Assembly: GCF_032017025.1 (NCBI RefSeq)
Contig: NZ_DALZQO010000002.1
Coordinates: 1 to 64,000, forward strand
Direction of reading: 5' to 3'
From: Hydrogenoanaerobacterium sp032017025
Lineage (GTDB): Bacteria > Bacillota > Clostridia > Oscillospirales > Ruminococcaceae
Length of the DNA: 64,000 bases
This document shows, one piece after another, positions 56,101 through 63,783 of this stretch. Every line of letters begins with the position of its first letter. The stretch's first letter is position 1. The translations under genes and the position numbers were made by a program. The notes below the pieces were generated by a model that saw nothing but the letters and a program-made list of their open reading frames with translations, was not told the DNA's origin and ran no database searches.

Positions 56101-57447
56101 AGTTTTACTATGCCGGCCAAGGCTGTTCAGGTTAAGATTGAGCTGAAGCCTACCGATAAAGAAATTATAGGTATAAGTAACCCGGAAGCGAAAACAGTAG
56201 CATATGATACAGATGTAAGCAAACTTGACTTGCCTGCAACTGTAACTGTTACGTTGGAAGACAACAGCAAACAACAGATTAACGTTGATTGGAATACCAG
56301 TAACTATGACGGCAACACATCGGGAGACTACTCTATAACTGGTAGACTGGTGCTGTCGGGTGGCATCATCAACAGCAAAGGTTTGACTGCAGAGATTATG
56401 GTGACCGTGCGGGTAAAAGACAAACCAATTCCACCTAGCAAGGATGCTTTGCTAGGATTAATCAATGTTGCTAAAGAAAAGACTGAGGACAGCAAGTATA
56501 CACAAGACAGTAGGACTGCCCTCGCTAAAGCTATTCAAGCAGCACAATCAGTTGCAGACAATGTAAAATCAACAGAGAAAGAAATTACAGATGCAATAGC
56601 AGTACTGCAATCAGCAATTGATGCATTGGTTAAAGTAAGTGACCCAGCAGACCCTGATCCTGGGAAGCCAAACAGTGCTACACATACAAAGTATATTGAG
56701 CCAAATTTGGTATCTTCTTCTGACCTAAGTGATAAGATTGCTGAATCCGATAAGGACGTTAGCATCAGCGTTCGAAACAATTATAAGATAGGTACGAGTT
56801 TTCTAAGTAAGCTAATGTCAAACAAAGATAAAACAGTGACCTTAAATGGCGACTGGTATAGTTGGATTTTTGAGAGTAAGAATATAGAAAACGATATGCC
56901 TGGTACCATTTGGTTCGATACGCGAATCGCCAAAGAATCGCCAAATGCAGAAGCAATCGCGAAGCTGGTCGGTGGCATAGAGGTCACAAACCTTTACTTC
57001 TATTATCATGGTGAACTGCCGGGCAAAACCAAGATAAGAGTAAAATTAGCAGACAAGGCAAACAAAACATTCTACCTGTACTACTTTAATACAGGTAAAA
57101 ACAAATTTGAGCTGATTCAGTCCGGATTAAAAGCGAATGAGGACGGCTGGGTGGATTTTATCATTACCCATTGTTCCGATTACATCCTTAGCGAAAAAGA
57201 AATTACAGGTGCGATTGCGGCTACATCTCAAGAAAATGCAAACCCTGAAACAGGTGGAGTTCTTATACAAACACAGCAAAAAACAGAGCAGGCTGTTGAA
57301 ACTGAGGCAAAAGAGAAATCCAGTGTTAGTATAAAAGATGTACCTAAAAATAGCGGTGCAAGCACAGTGATATGGGTGAGTATTGTTTTACTTGTTACTG
57401 TTGTTTCAGCAGGCATTTTTCTAAAGCGAAAATATTTTAAAGAATAA
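50127..57447 (+). CDS. Giant PHP-domain surface protein (interrupted by assembly gap)
   Basis: About 2440 residues, GGGAGG upstream. Order by residue: signal peptide (1-28); acidic linker; YhcR-type OB-fold (about 119-290); chitobiase-C-like (295-375); OB-fold (380-560); lamin-tail domain (565-720, LVISEVYGAGGNAGAYY and NDYIELYNPTSQDISLTGW); Ig-like (750-940); PHP metallohydrolase of the CehA/McbA type (955-1230: FFGQLHAHTAESDG, MAITDHSNWY, QFNHPG, NQDNH); Ig-like; a GATase/DUF4350-like domain (1430-1700); two OB-folds (1713-1911); then the gap. Beyond it: Big_4, FIVAR, the shared module, NPETGG and a membrane helix with a basic tail (FLKRKYFKE). The frame differs across the ten N, so the gap length is arbitrary. 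It probably acts on extracellular phosphoesters or nucleic acid (inference from PHP and OB-folds). Confidence 0.85.
55996..56005. other. Assembly gap (10 N)
   Basis: Ten N inside the PHP-protein gene. Sequence on the two sides lies in different frames and the domain it splits (the VIGGTATVDVDK-type domain, present whole in the FIVAR/Ig protein) lacks its middle of some tens of residues. Confidence 0.99.
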
Positions 57448-57467
57448 CTGCAAGATTATTAAGCTTC

Positions 57468-57499
57468 AAAATGCCCCCGGTAATGTCTGGGGGCATTTT
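57468..57499 (+). terminator. Terminator of the PHP-protein gene
   Basis: AAAATGCCCCC pairs with GGGGGCATTTT, 20 bp after the stop. Confidence 0.85.
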
Positions 57500-57571
57500 G
57501 ACTTGAATGCTTTAGCGTGCAATAACCATTGGCTATGCCGGTGAGGATAGAAATTTTTAGATACAAGAAAA

Positions 57572-57625
57572 CCTCCTATGTTAAAATTGAAGCAGGTTTG
57601 CCAACCGCATCAAAAACATAGGAGG
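57572..57625 (+). promoter_or_regulatory. Hairpin covering the ribosome binding site of a small ORF
   Basis: An 11-bp perfect stem (57572-57582 with 57615-57625, 32-base loop) hides AGGAGG in its 3' arm. The start ATG at 57633 is 7 bases further. The same leader is found at 13172-13226. The 3' arm and spacer (AGGAGGCTTTGTCATG) closely resemble the IS3 orfA leader at 48619 (AGGAGGTTTTGTTATG). Confidence 0.7.
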
Positions 57626-57632
57626 CTTTGTC

Positions 57633-57800
57633 ATGAATGACATACAAAGCTTATTACATTTTTTAAATAGAAATGCCGGTACTATATTTCCAATTTTCAT
57701 AATAATATTATTTGTCTGTTCAATCTATTCGAACTTGTTCTATAGGGAGCTTGGAAATCTGATTGCTCTGGGCGAAGACGATGGGTGTTTTTTAGGGTAA
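57633..57800 (+). CDS. Small single-span membrane protein, possible -1 frameshift extension
   Basis: 55 residues: a short amphipathic start (MNDIQSLLHFLNRN), one strong membrane helix (TIFPIFIIILFVCSIYSNLF) and an acidic tail (LGEDDG). Right before the stop lies T TTT TTA (57788-57794) in the phase of a -1 slippery heptamer. Slipping there would add about 26 residues (RVITEKEAEVIKATLKALNE then AQ), ending at 57862. That tail looks like a real helix, so either frameshifting is used or a recent indel broke an 81-residue gene. I recognise no family. The copy at 13111-13335 is dead. Confidence 0.5.
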   Translation: MNDIQSLLHFLNRNAGTIFPIFIIILFVCSIYSNLFYRELGNLIALGEDDGCFLG

Positions 57801-57870
57801 TAACAGAGAAAGAAGCTGAGGTTATCAAAGCAACGCTAAAAGCTTTGAATGAAGCACAATAGAAATAAGA

Positions 57871-57912
57871 AAACACAGGCATAATACTTCAAAAGTATTA
57901 TGCCTGTGTTTG
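57871..57912 (+). terminator. Terminator after the small membrane ORF
   Basis: AAACACAGGCATAATACTT pairs with AAGTATTATGCCTGTGTTT around a tiny loop. It follows directly after the end of the -1 frame at 57862. Confidence 0.85.
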
Positions 57913-58051
57913 TTGAATTAGTTGATCAAACATTAAAGTTTTTTGCCAAATTTGGTGAAAAGTTTTGCAAAAAGTGGCTTCTCTATTTGTCAATATACAT
58001 TCCTGACAAAAACAATAATGTAGTTTTATGTAGTATTTTGCTGAATTTTAA

Positions 58052-58080
58052 TTGACTTTTTCAAATATACTATATAATAT
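58052..58080 (+). promoter_or_regulatory. Candidate promoter of the ROK operon
   Basis: TTGACT at 58052-58057 and TATAAT (58073-58078, spacer 15) or TAATAT (58075-58080, spacer 17), about 63 bp before the ROK start. Confidence 0.4.
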
Positions 58081-58142
58081 ATTAATTAAGAAACTTTATT
58101 AATAAATTAGTTTGAAAGCCAATCTGAAAGGATCCGATAAAT

Positions 58143-59258
58143 ATGATGGTAGGTCAACCGCAGTTGATCAAAGAAGTAAACATTGATATTATTCATAAGT
58201 TGATTTTTGAAAGAGGCCCTATTTCTAAGCCTAAACTTTCAAAAATTACAAATCTTAGCCTGCCTACCGTCAATAAGATCGTGGATATTTTAGAAAACGA
58301 TGGTGTGATCAAGCAGCAGGGTTCCACGGATAACGGCGTTGGACGCAAAGCAAAGATGTACATCGGTAACAATAATTTAGGAAATATTATCGCGCTTTAT
58401 TTTTTAAATGATAGCTATAGATGTTGTTTAGTAGATATTTTGGGAAATATTATTAAATCTAAAACGTTTCCGGTTGAAACCGGTACGACGTCGCAGGCAG
58501 CACTCGATTCAACATTTCATGCTATCGACCATATGATAAACCTTTCCAATGCTCAGGTTAAAGCAATTGGTATTGGAGTACCGGGGGTTGTCATGCAAGA
58601 TGACCGTATAACCAGTATCCCAAACATTGCAGAGTGGGAGAACATAAACCTTAAACAGCTAGTAGAGCAGCGCTATGGAGTGAGTACCTATGTAGAAAAC
58701 GATGTTAAGCTAACTACAATCGGCTATTATCACACGAATCTGAAAGAAAAATATGATAATATGGTTTACTTTTATATTGGAAAAGGGCTTGGGTCTGGGG
58801 TCATCATAAATCAGCGTCTACTCAAGGGGTTTAGCAGTTTTGCAGGCGAACTGGGATATTTAACGCTTGATAATAAGGTGGATTCGGATAAACCTGGACA
58901 TTACGCGAGTAAAGGCGGTTGGTTGGAACTTGAAATCCAATCCCTTGTTCAAAGGCTAAATAGTTGTGCCGAAAATGAACTCGAAGCCCTGCAAAGCCGT
59001 TATGATATGCTGGTAGCCTGCGCTATGGCAAACTTTATTGTGGTGCTTAATCCTGATATCATTGTTTTGCGAGGAACAGCTATTACGGAACAGAGTCTTG
59101 AAAAAATCAGATGTATTTTAAGTGAATATATTCCCAGAGAAAGCATACCACAACTTATTTATTGTAATAGTGATGATTATGGAATCAGTGGTATTATCAG
59201 CATGTGCCTATCTAATATTTCTGTACGAAAACATTTTGTGGTGGAAAAGGGAGTTTAA
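58143..59258 (+). CDS. ROK-family transcriptional regulator (NagC/XylR type)
   Basis: 371 residues; AAAGGA upstream. An N-terminal winged helix (FERGPISKPKLSKITNLSLP then TVNKIVDILENDGVI) and a ROK sugar-kinase-like fold (AIGIGVPGVV, VENDVKLTTIGYYH, FYIGKGLGSGVIINQRLLKG, GFSSFAGELGYL). The zinc-binding CxCGxxGCxE motif of many ROK proteins is absent; the corresponding stretch reads HYASKGGWLELE. It probably represses the downstream operon until a sugar or sugar phosphate binds. Confidence 0.9.
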   Translation: MMVGQPQLIKEVNIDIIHKLIFERGPISKPKLSKITNLSLPTVNKIVDILENDGVIKQQGSTDNGVGRKAKMYIGNNNLGNIIALYFLNDSYRCCLVDILGNIIKSKTFPVETGTTSQAALDSTFHAIDHMINLSNAQVKAIGIGVPGVVMQDDRITSIPNIAEWENINLKQLVEQRYGVSTYVENDVKLTTIGYYHTNLKEKYDNMVYFYIGKGLGSGVIINQRLLKGFSSFAGELGYLTLDNKVDSDKPGHYASKGGWLELEIQSLVQRLNSCAENELEALQSRYDMLVACAMANFIVVLNPDIIVLRGTAITEQSLEKIRCILSEYIPRESIPQLIYCNSDDYGISGIISMCLSNISVRKHFVVEKGV

Positions 59259-59274
59259 CAAAGGAGTAGAATGA

Positions 59275-60204
59275 ATGCGAAAAGGATATTTAATCTCGGT
59301 TGACGGGGGAGGGACCCGAACTGAGTTCTGTGTGCTGAATTTGGAAAGCAAAGAAACAAGATGTTTTGTATTTGGAAGTACTAATTATAAAGTGACAGGA
59401 ATGCAAAAAGCTGTTTTTAATATAGTAGATTCATTTCATAGCATCTGTAGTGAGATGAATATTGGAGTAGAGGAAATTATCGGCTTGGTACTGGGGCTTT
59501 CAGGCTGCGATGCCCCGGAAGATTACAAAACTTACCGTTCCATTATAGAAACTATGAATATCCCGCAGCAGAAGGTTTACATATGCAATGATTCTGAGCT
59601 TGCTTTTTATTCAATAGCAAATCCTCCCGGTATTTGCGTAGTATCCGGTACAGGCTCTATTGCAGTGGGATTTACAAAAAATGGCGAGACAATACGTTGT
59701 GGAGGCTGGGGCAGCCCACTAAGTGACGAGGGCTCTGGATATTGGATTGGGGCGCAGGTGCTCAAATCTCTGATTCGTTACTGTGACAAACATGGCGAGT
59801 TCCAACCAGTTTATGAAAAACTACGCGTATTCTTTCAAGCAGAAAGCTTTGAAGAGATGCCGTTTCAAATTGCAAATCTCAACAATGCAGAGGTTGCCTC
59901 TTCAGCTGTCATAGTAATGACCGAAGCAGAGGCGGGAGATTTGTTCTGTAAGGGGATAACTCTACGGGCTGCGGCACATGTAGCAGAAATTGCTACAGCG
60001 GTATATAGAAAGTTGAATTTTGCGAAGGAGGAAAGCGTCACAGTGGTTACCACCGGAGGTATCTTTGGTAACAACGCATTTTCAGATGCTTTTCAAAACA
60101 ATATAAAGGCAGGTGTATCAAAGAACAATTTAAAGTTTTCAACACTTAATGAAAGCCCCGCCGAGAGCGGTATTCGTTTGGCAAAAGATAAATTTCTACA
60201 ATGA
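59275..60204 (+). CDS. BadF/BcrA-type ATPase, probable N-acetylglucosamine-type kinase
   Basis: 309 residues. The phosphate-1 motif is VDGGGTRTEFCVLN near residue 9, later PGICVVSGTGSIAVG, and GGWGSPLSDEGSGYWIG, which is the sugar-kinase signature of the BadF/BcrA (NAGK) family. The C-terminal VTTGGIFGNNAFSD closes the fold. Eukaryotic and bacterial members phosphorylate GlcNAc or related amino sugars. It starts 16 bp after the ROK stop, so it is likely the kinase for the sugar imported by the CUT2 transporter that follows. Confidence 0.85.
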   Translation: MRKGYLISVDGGGTRTEFCVLNLESKETRCFVFGSTNYKVTGMQKAVFNIVDSFHSICSEMNIGVEEIIGLVLGLSGCDAPEDYKTYRSIIETMNIPQQKVYICNDSELAFYSIANPPGICVVSGTGSIAVGFTKNGETIRCGGWGSPLSDEGSGYWIGAQVLKSLIRYCDKHGEFQPVYEKLRVFFQAESFEEMPFQIANLNNAEVASSAVIVMTEAEAGDLFCKGITLRAAAHVAEIATAVYRKLNFAKEESVTVVTTGGIFGNNAFSDAFQNNIKAGVSKNNLKFSTLNESPAESGIRLAKDKFLQ

Positions 60205-60258
60205 TCCAAAGTTTGAAATAAAGCAAATTGCTTTATCTAAATATTTTAGGAGGCTATT

Positions 60259-61440
60259 ATGAAAAGAACTGTTAGCTTTATACTCTCACTTATTTTGGCG
60301 ATGTCACTAACTGCATGCAAGGCAAACAATGCTCCCTCGGTTCAACCTTCAGATATTTCAGCATCTTCTGAAAGTTCATCCAATGAGACACCGACAGAAG
60401 ACCCTGTATTGACTACAATCCCGGGATATGCAAATGAGCAGGGTGAATTCGCAAAAGGCCCAAATGGAGAAACTGCGGTGAGCGCAGATACAGTCACCAT
60501 CACAGAGGAGCAATATGCGCAGATCAAAGAGAAAAAACTTAAAGCAGCAATGCTATGGGCGGGTGCGAGCGAATGGTACAATGCAATGACTGATGGAGCA
60601 AAAGCTGAGTTTGAAAAAATGGGCATTGAGATCGTTGCAATCTCCGACGCACAGTTTGACCCGGCCAAGCAGGCAACCGACATCGAAACTACAATGGCAG
60701 TTAAACCCGACATCCTACTTTCTTTGCCGGTAGATCCAGTTTCCGGTACCAGAGCTTACCAGCCTGCTGTTGATGCAGGTACCAAAATTGTATTTGCTGA
60801 TAACGGTGTTAATTCTTATAAGGCGGATGAACAATATGTTTCTATTGTGACAGGTGACCAATATGGAATGGGACGAGCGGCAGCCGAGTTGATGGCAGAA
60901 TCCATCGGCGGTAAAGGTAAAATTGGCGTTATCTTCTATGATGTTGATTTCCTTGTCACCAATAACCGCGATAATGAGTTCGTTAGAACAATTAAGAAAA
61001 ACTACCCCGATATTGAAATAGCTGCGATCACCGGGTTCTCTGAAGAGAGTGCAACAGGTGATGTGGCAGCAACCATGCTCACTCAACACCCCGATCTGGA
61101 TGGAATTTATGTTGCATGGGATGTTGCAGCAGAGCCCGTAGTTGCAGAGCTTCGTGCAGCCGGTAAAAAAGATGTTAAAGTAGTGACAATCGATCTTGGA
61201 GGCAACAATGATCTTGATATGGCGCAGGGTGGCAACGTATATGGCAAAGTAGCAGATATGCCATATCAAATTGGTGCGACCATGGCAAAACTGGCGGCTT
61301 TAAATATCCTTGGTGAAAAGACGCCGGCTTATGTGGTAAGCGGAACAGTTGAAATGACAAAAGAAAACATGGCAGAAGCTTGGAGAGCGTCTCTGAATAA
61401 AGATCCCGATGCAAATGTGCTCAAGGCACTGGATAAATGA
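60259..61440 (+). CDS. CUT2 sugar-binding lipoprotein (RbsB-like)
   Basis: 393 residues; AGGAGGC upstream. A lipoprotein signal ends in MSLTAC (Cys near residue 20), a Ser-rich linker follows, then a Peripla_BP_4 fold: GASEWYNAMTDGAKAEFEKM, VKPDILLSLPVDPVSG, GDQYGMGRAAAELMAESIGG, HPDLDGIYVAWDVAAEPVVA. It delivers a monosaccharide-like substrate to the permease encoded after the hairpin at 61466. Confidence 0.92.
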   Translation: MKRTVSFILSLILAMSLTACKANNAPSVQPSDISASSESSSNETPTEDPVLTTIPGYANEQGEFAKGPNGETAVSADTVTITEEQYAQIKEKKLKAAMLWAGASEWYNAMTDGAKAEFEKMGIEIVAISDAQFDPAKQATDIETTMAVKPDILLSLPVDPVSGTRAYQPAVDAGTKIVFADNGVNSYKADEQYVSIVTGDQYGMGRAAAELMAESIGGKGKIGVIFYDVDFLVTNNRDNEFVRTIKKNYPDIEIAAITGFSEESATGDVAATMLTQHPDLDGIYVAWDVAAEPVVAELRAAGKKDVKVVTIDLGGNNDLDMAQGGNVYGKVADMPYQIGATMAKLAALNILGEKTPAYVVSGTVEMTKENMAEAWRASLNKDPDANVLKALDK

Positions 61441-61465
61441 GTTTTATAAATTGGGGGTAAATGGT

Positions 61466-61502
61466 GCGGTGCCCGCTTTTCTTGTGGGCACCGCGCTTTT
61501 TT
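61466..61502 (+). terminator. Attenuating hairpin after the CUT2 binding-protein gene
   Basis: GCGGTGCCC pairs with GGGCACCGC and a T-run follows. It would reduce transcription of the permease, YhfX-like and ATPase genes relative to the binding protein. Confidence 0.8.
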
Positions 61503-61609
61503 CCAAACAAGCTGTCTGGAAGTCGGATATGATCCTCCGAACAGACTGCGAAGTATCATATCTTATTTTCAGATTTTGATCAGCTACAACCGAAAAGGAG
61601 GAAAAAATC

Positions 61610-62557
61610 ATGAGTAATAAAATTAAAAAAATCGATTATAAAAAATATATAGTGTATATCAGTTTTTTGATGGTTCTGATTATTTTTTCAATTATTCTAA
61701 AAGACAAGGGCTTCTTATCTTACAGTAATATGATGAACATCTTACGGCAGACTGCAATGATTTCGGTTACGGCAGTCGGTATGACTTTTGCAATTTCTGC
61801 AGGATTAATCGACCTCTCCACAGGTGCTGTGGTGGCAATGTCTGCACTTACCGCTTCTATAGTACTGCGCAATGCAGGTTGGCTGCCGGCGTTGTTTTCG
61901 GGATTGGGAGTTGGTTTGATATGCGGCCTTATCAATGGCATTATTGTTGCAAAAGTACGTATCCCCGCGTTCTTGGTCACATTGGGCACCAGCAGTGTAT
62001 TTGCAGGTATTGCCAGAACTATGACGAACCTTGAGGCGGTACCGATAACAAATCCTGAATTCAACTTTATTTTTGGCGCCGGTGACATCGGACCTATCTC
62101 AACATTATTTATTTGGACGATTGTAGTAATGCTCATCGGCCATGTATTCTACCGTAAAACTCCATTCGGACGGGCGGTGCTTGCTGTTGGCGGAAATGAA
62201 TCTGCAGCACGTTTTTCTGGTATCAAAGTTGAACGCATTAAAATTGCAGCTATGGCAATCAGCGCACTTGCGGCATCTTTTGCAGGCATACTGTACGCCG
62301 GCCGCTTGCATGGGGCACGGTATACACTTGGTGAAAATGATAATATGTCTGTCATCGCCGCTGTTGTAATCGGTGGTACCAGCTTTACGGGCGGTAAGGG
62401 AACAATTATAGGAACGATTATAGGCTCTATCGTTATTGGTATGCTAAACAATGGCTTACTGCTGATGGGCCTTTCCGTATCTGAGCAGATGATAGCACGA
62501 GGCATTATCATCATTCTTGCGGTATCGCTAAGTCTAAGACAATCAAGAAATGATTAA
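61610..62557 (+). CDS. CUT2 ABC permease (RbsC-like)
   Basis: 315 residues; AAGGAGGAA upstream. About nine hydrophobic segments. Signature stretches of the BPD_transp_2 family are AISAGLIDLSTGAVVAMSAL, RIPAFLVTLGTSSVFAGIAR, TPFGRAVLAVGGNESAARFS and VVIGGTSFTGGKGTIIGTI. It works with the binding protein upstream and the ATPase at 63777. Confidence 0.93.
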   Translation: MSNKIKKIDYKKYIVYISFLMVLIIFSIILKDKGFLSYSNMMNILRQTAMISVTAVGMTFAISAGLIDLSTGAVVAMSALTASIVLRNAGWLPALFSGLGVGLICGLINGIIVAKVRIPAFLVTLGTSSVFAGIARTMTNLEAVPITNPEFNFIFGAGDIGPISTLFIWTIVVMLIGHVFYRKTPFGRAVLAVGGNESAARFSGIKVERIKIAAMAISALAASFAGILYAGRLHGARYTLGENDNMSVIAAVVIGGTSFTGGKGTIIGTIIGSIVIGMLNNGLLLMGLSVSEQMIARGIIIILAVSLSLRQSRND

Positions 62558-62586
62558 TTGATAAAAGGTAGAAAGGAGAATACGCA

Positions 62587-63783
62587 ATGTTTTTAAATAA
62601 GATTCTTGAAAGAAATAAAGCATTGATTGAGGCTTCAGTCGAATTGCATCAGCAGGGGAAAATTCCTGCGAACAGTTATGTGATTGATATGGATACTTTC
62701 ACTAAAAATGCGAGAGTGATCGCAGAGGCAGGCAAGCGCAACAATTTAAAAGTATTTGCCATGACCAAGCAGATCGGGCGAAACCCTGCTGCACTTAAGG
62801 CACTAAAATCAGTCGGCATTGATTCTTGTGTTTGTGTGGATATGAACGATGCACGCCCTGTTCATGCGAATGGTTTGAAGATTGGTCATTTGGGCCATCT
62901 GGTTCAGGTGCCAACTGCTGAGACAGAGGCTGCTATTAAAATGAATCCTCTTTATTGGATGGTTTATAATCTTGAAAAAGCACAGGCAATTTCCAAAGCA
63001 ATGCCCGAGGGGAAAGTGCAAAAAGTTATGGCACGTATTTATGGTGAAGGTGATAGCTTTTATAAAGGGCACGAAGGTGGATTTTCAGCGGAGCATATTT
63101 TACAGACTGTCAATGAGTTGAACGGGCTTAAAGGCATTGAATTTGCGGGCATTGCCACCTTTCCTGCGCAGCTTTTCAACTATAAAACGATGTCGGTTGA
63201 GCATACACATAACTATCAAACCCTACTAAAAACAGCGGAAGTTCTACGCAAAGCAGGTTACAGTGAGGTTGAGGTCAACGCACCGGGTACCACTTCCAGC
63301 ATGCTATTCGAAGAACTTGCAGCGTCCGGGGTTACACAGGTGGAACCGGGGCATGGGCTTACAGGTACTACGCCGTTGCATGCATTTAGAGACCTTGCAG
63401 AAGAACCGGCAATTGCATATATCTCGGAGGTTTCTCACATATATGGCGGCAAACCCTATTGTTTTGGCGGTGGGATGTATATCGACCCTGTGTTTGACCG
63501 TTATGAAGTAAAGGCTTGTGTTGGTTCCACAGCAGAGCAGGCCCTTGCGCAGCGCATTCCCTGTGATATTCCATCACCCGCAGCAATTGATTACTACGGT
63601 ATTTTGCAGCCGGAGACCAGACATAGCGTCAAGGTGGGAGATAGTGTGGTATTTGGCTTTCGTACACAAGCTTTTGTTACGCGCGCTTACATGGTACCCA
63701 TTAGTGGTATTCACAGCAAAAAACCAAAGGTTGAAGGCATATTTTCGACGGATGGAAGGACTGTGGGGTGGCCGGAATGGTAA
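62587..63783 (+). CDS. YhfX-like PLP-dependent enzyme (alanine-racemase fold)
   Basis: 398 residues; AAAGGAG upstream. The N-terminal PLP barrel has its Schiff-base lysine at Lys61 (KVFAMTKQIGRN); further family stretches are GVTQVEPGHGLTGTTPLHA and IYGGKPYCFGGGMYIDP. YhfX sits in the uncharacterised E. coli yhf operon and resembles fold-type-III racemases of amino acids. Placed between the permease and ATPase genes, whose start it overlaps by 7 bases, it probably acts on an imported amino-acid-like or amino-sugar-derived substrate (inference). Confidence 0.85.
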   Translation: MFLNKILERNKALIEASVELHQQGKIPANSYVIDMDTFTKNARVIAEAGKRNNLKVFAMTKQIGRNPAALKALKSVGIDSCVCVDMNDARPVHANGLKIGHLGHLVQVPTAETEAAIKMNPLYWMVYNLEKAQAISKAMPEGKVQKVMARIYGEGDSFYKGHEGGFSAEHILQTVNELNGLKGIEFAGIATFPAQLFNYKTMSVEHTHNYQTLLKTAEVLRKAGYSEVEVNAPGTTSSMLFEELAASGVTQVEPGHGLTGTTPLHAFRDLAEEPAIAYISEVSHIYGGKPYCFGGGMYIDPVFDRYEVKACVGSTAEQALAQRIPCDIPSPAAIDYYGILQPETRHSVKVGDSVVFGFRTQAFVTRAYMVPISGIHSKKPKVEGIFSTDGRTVGWPEW

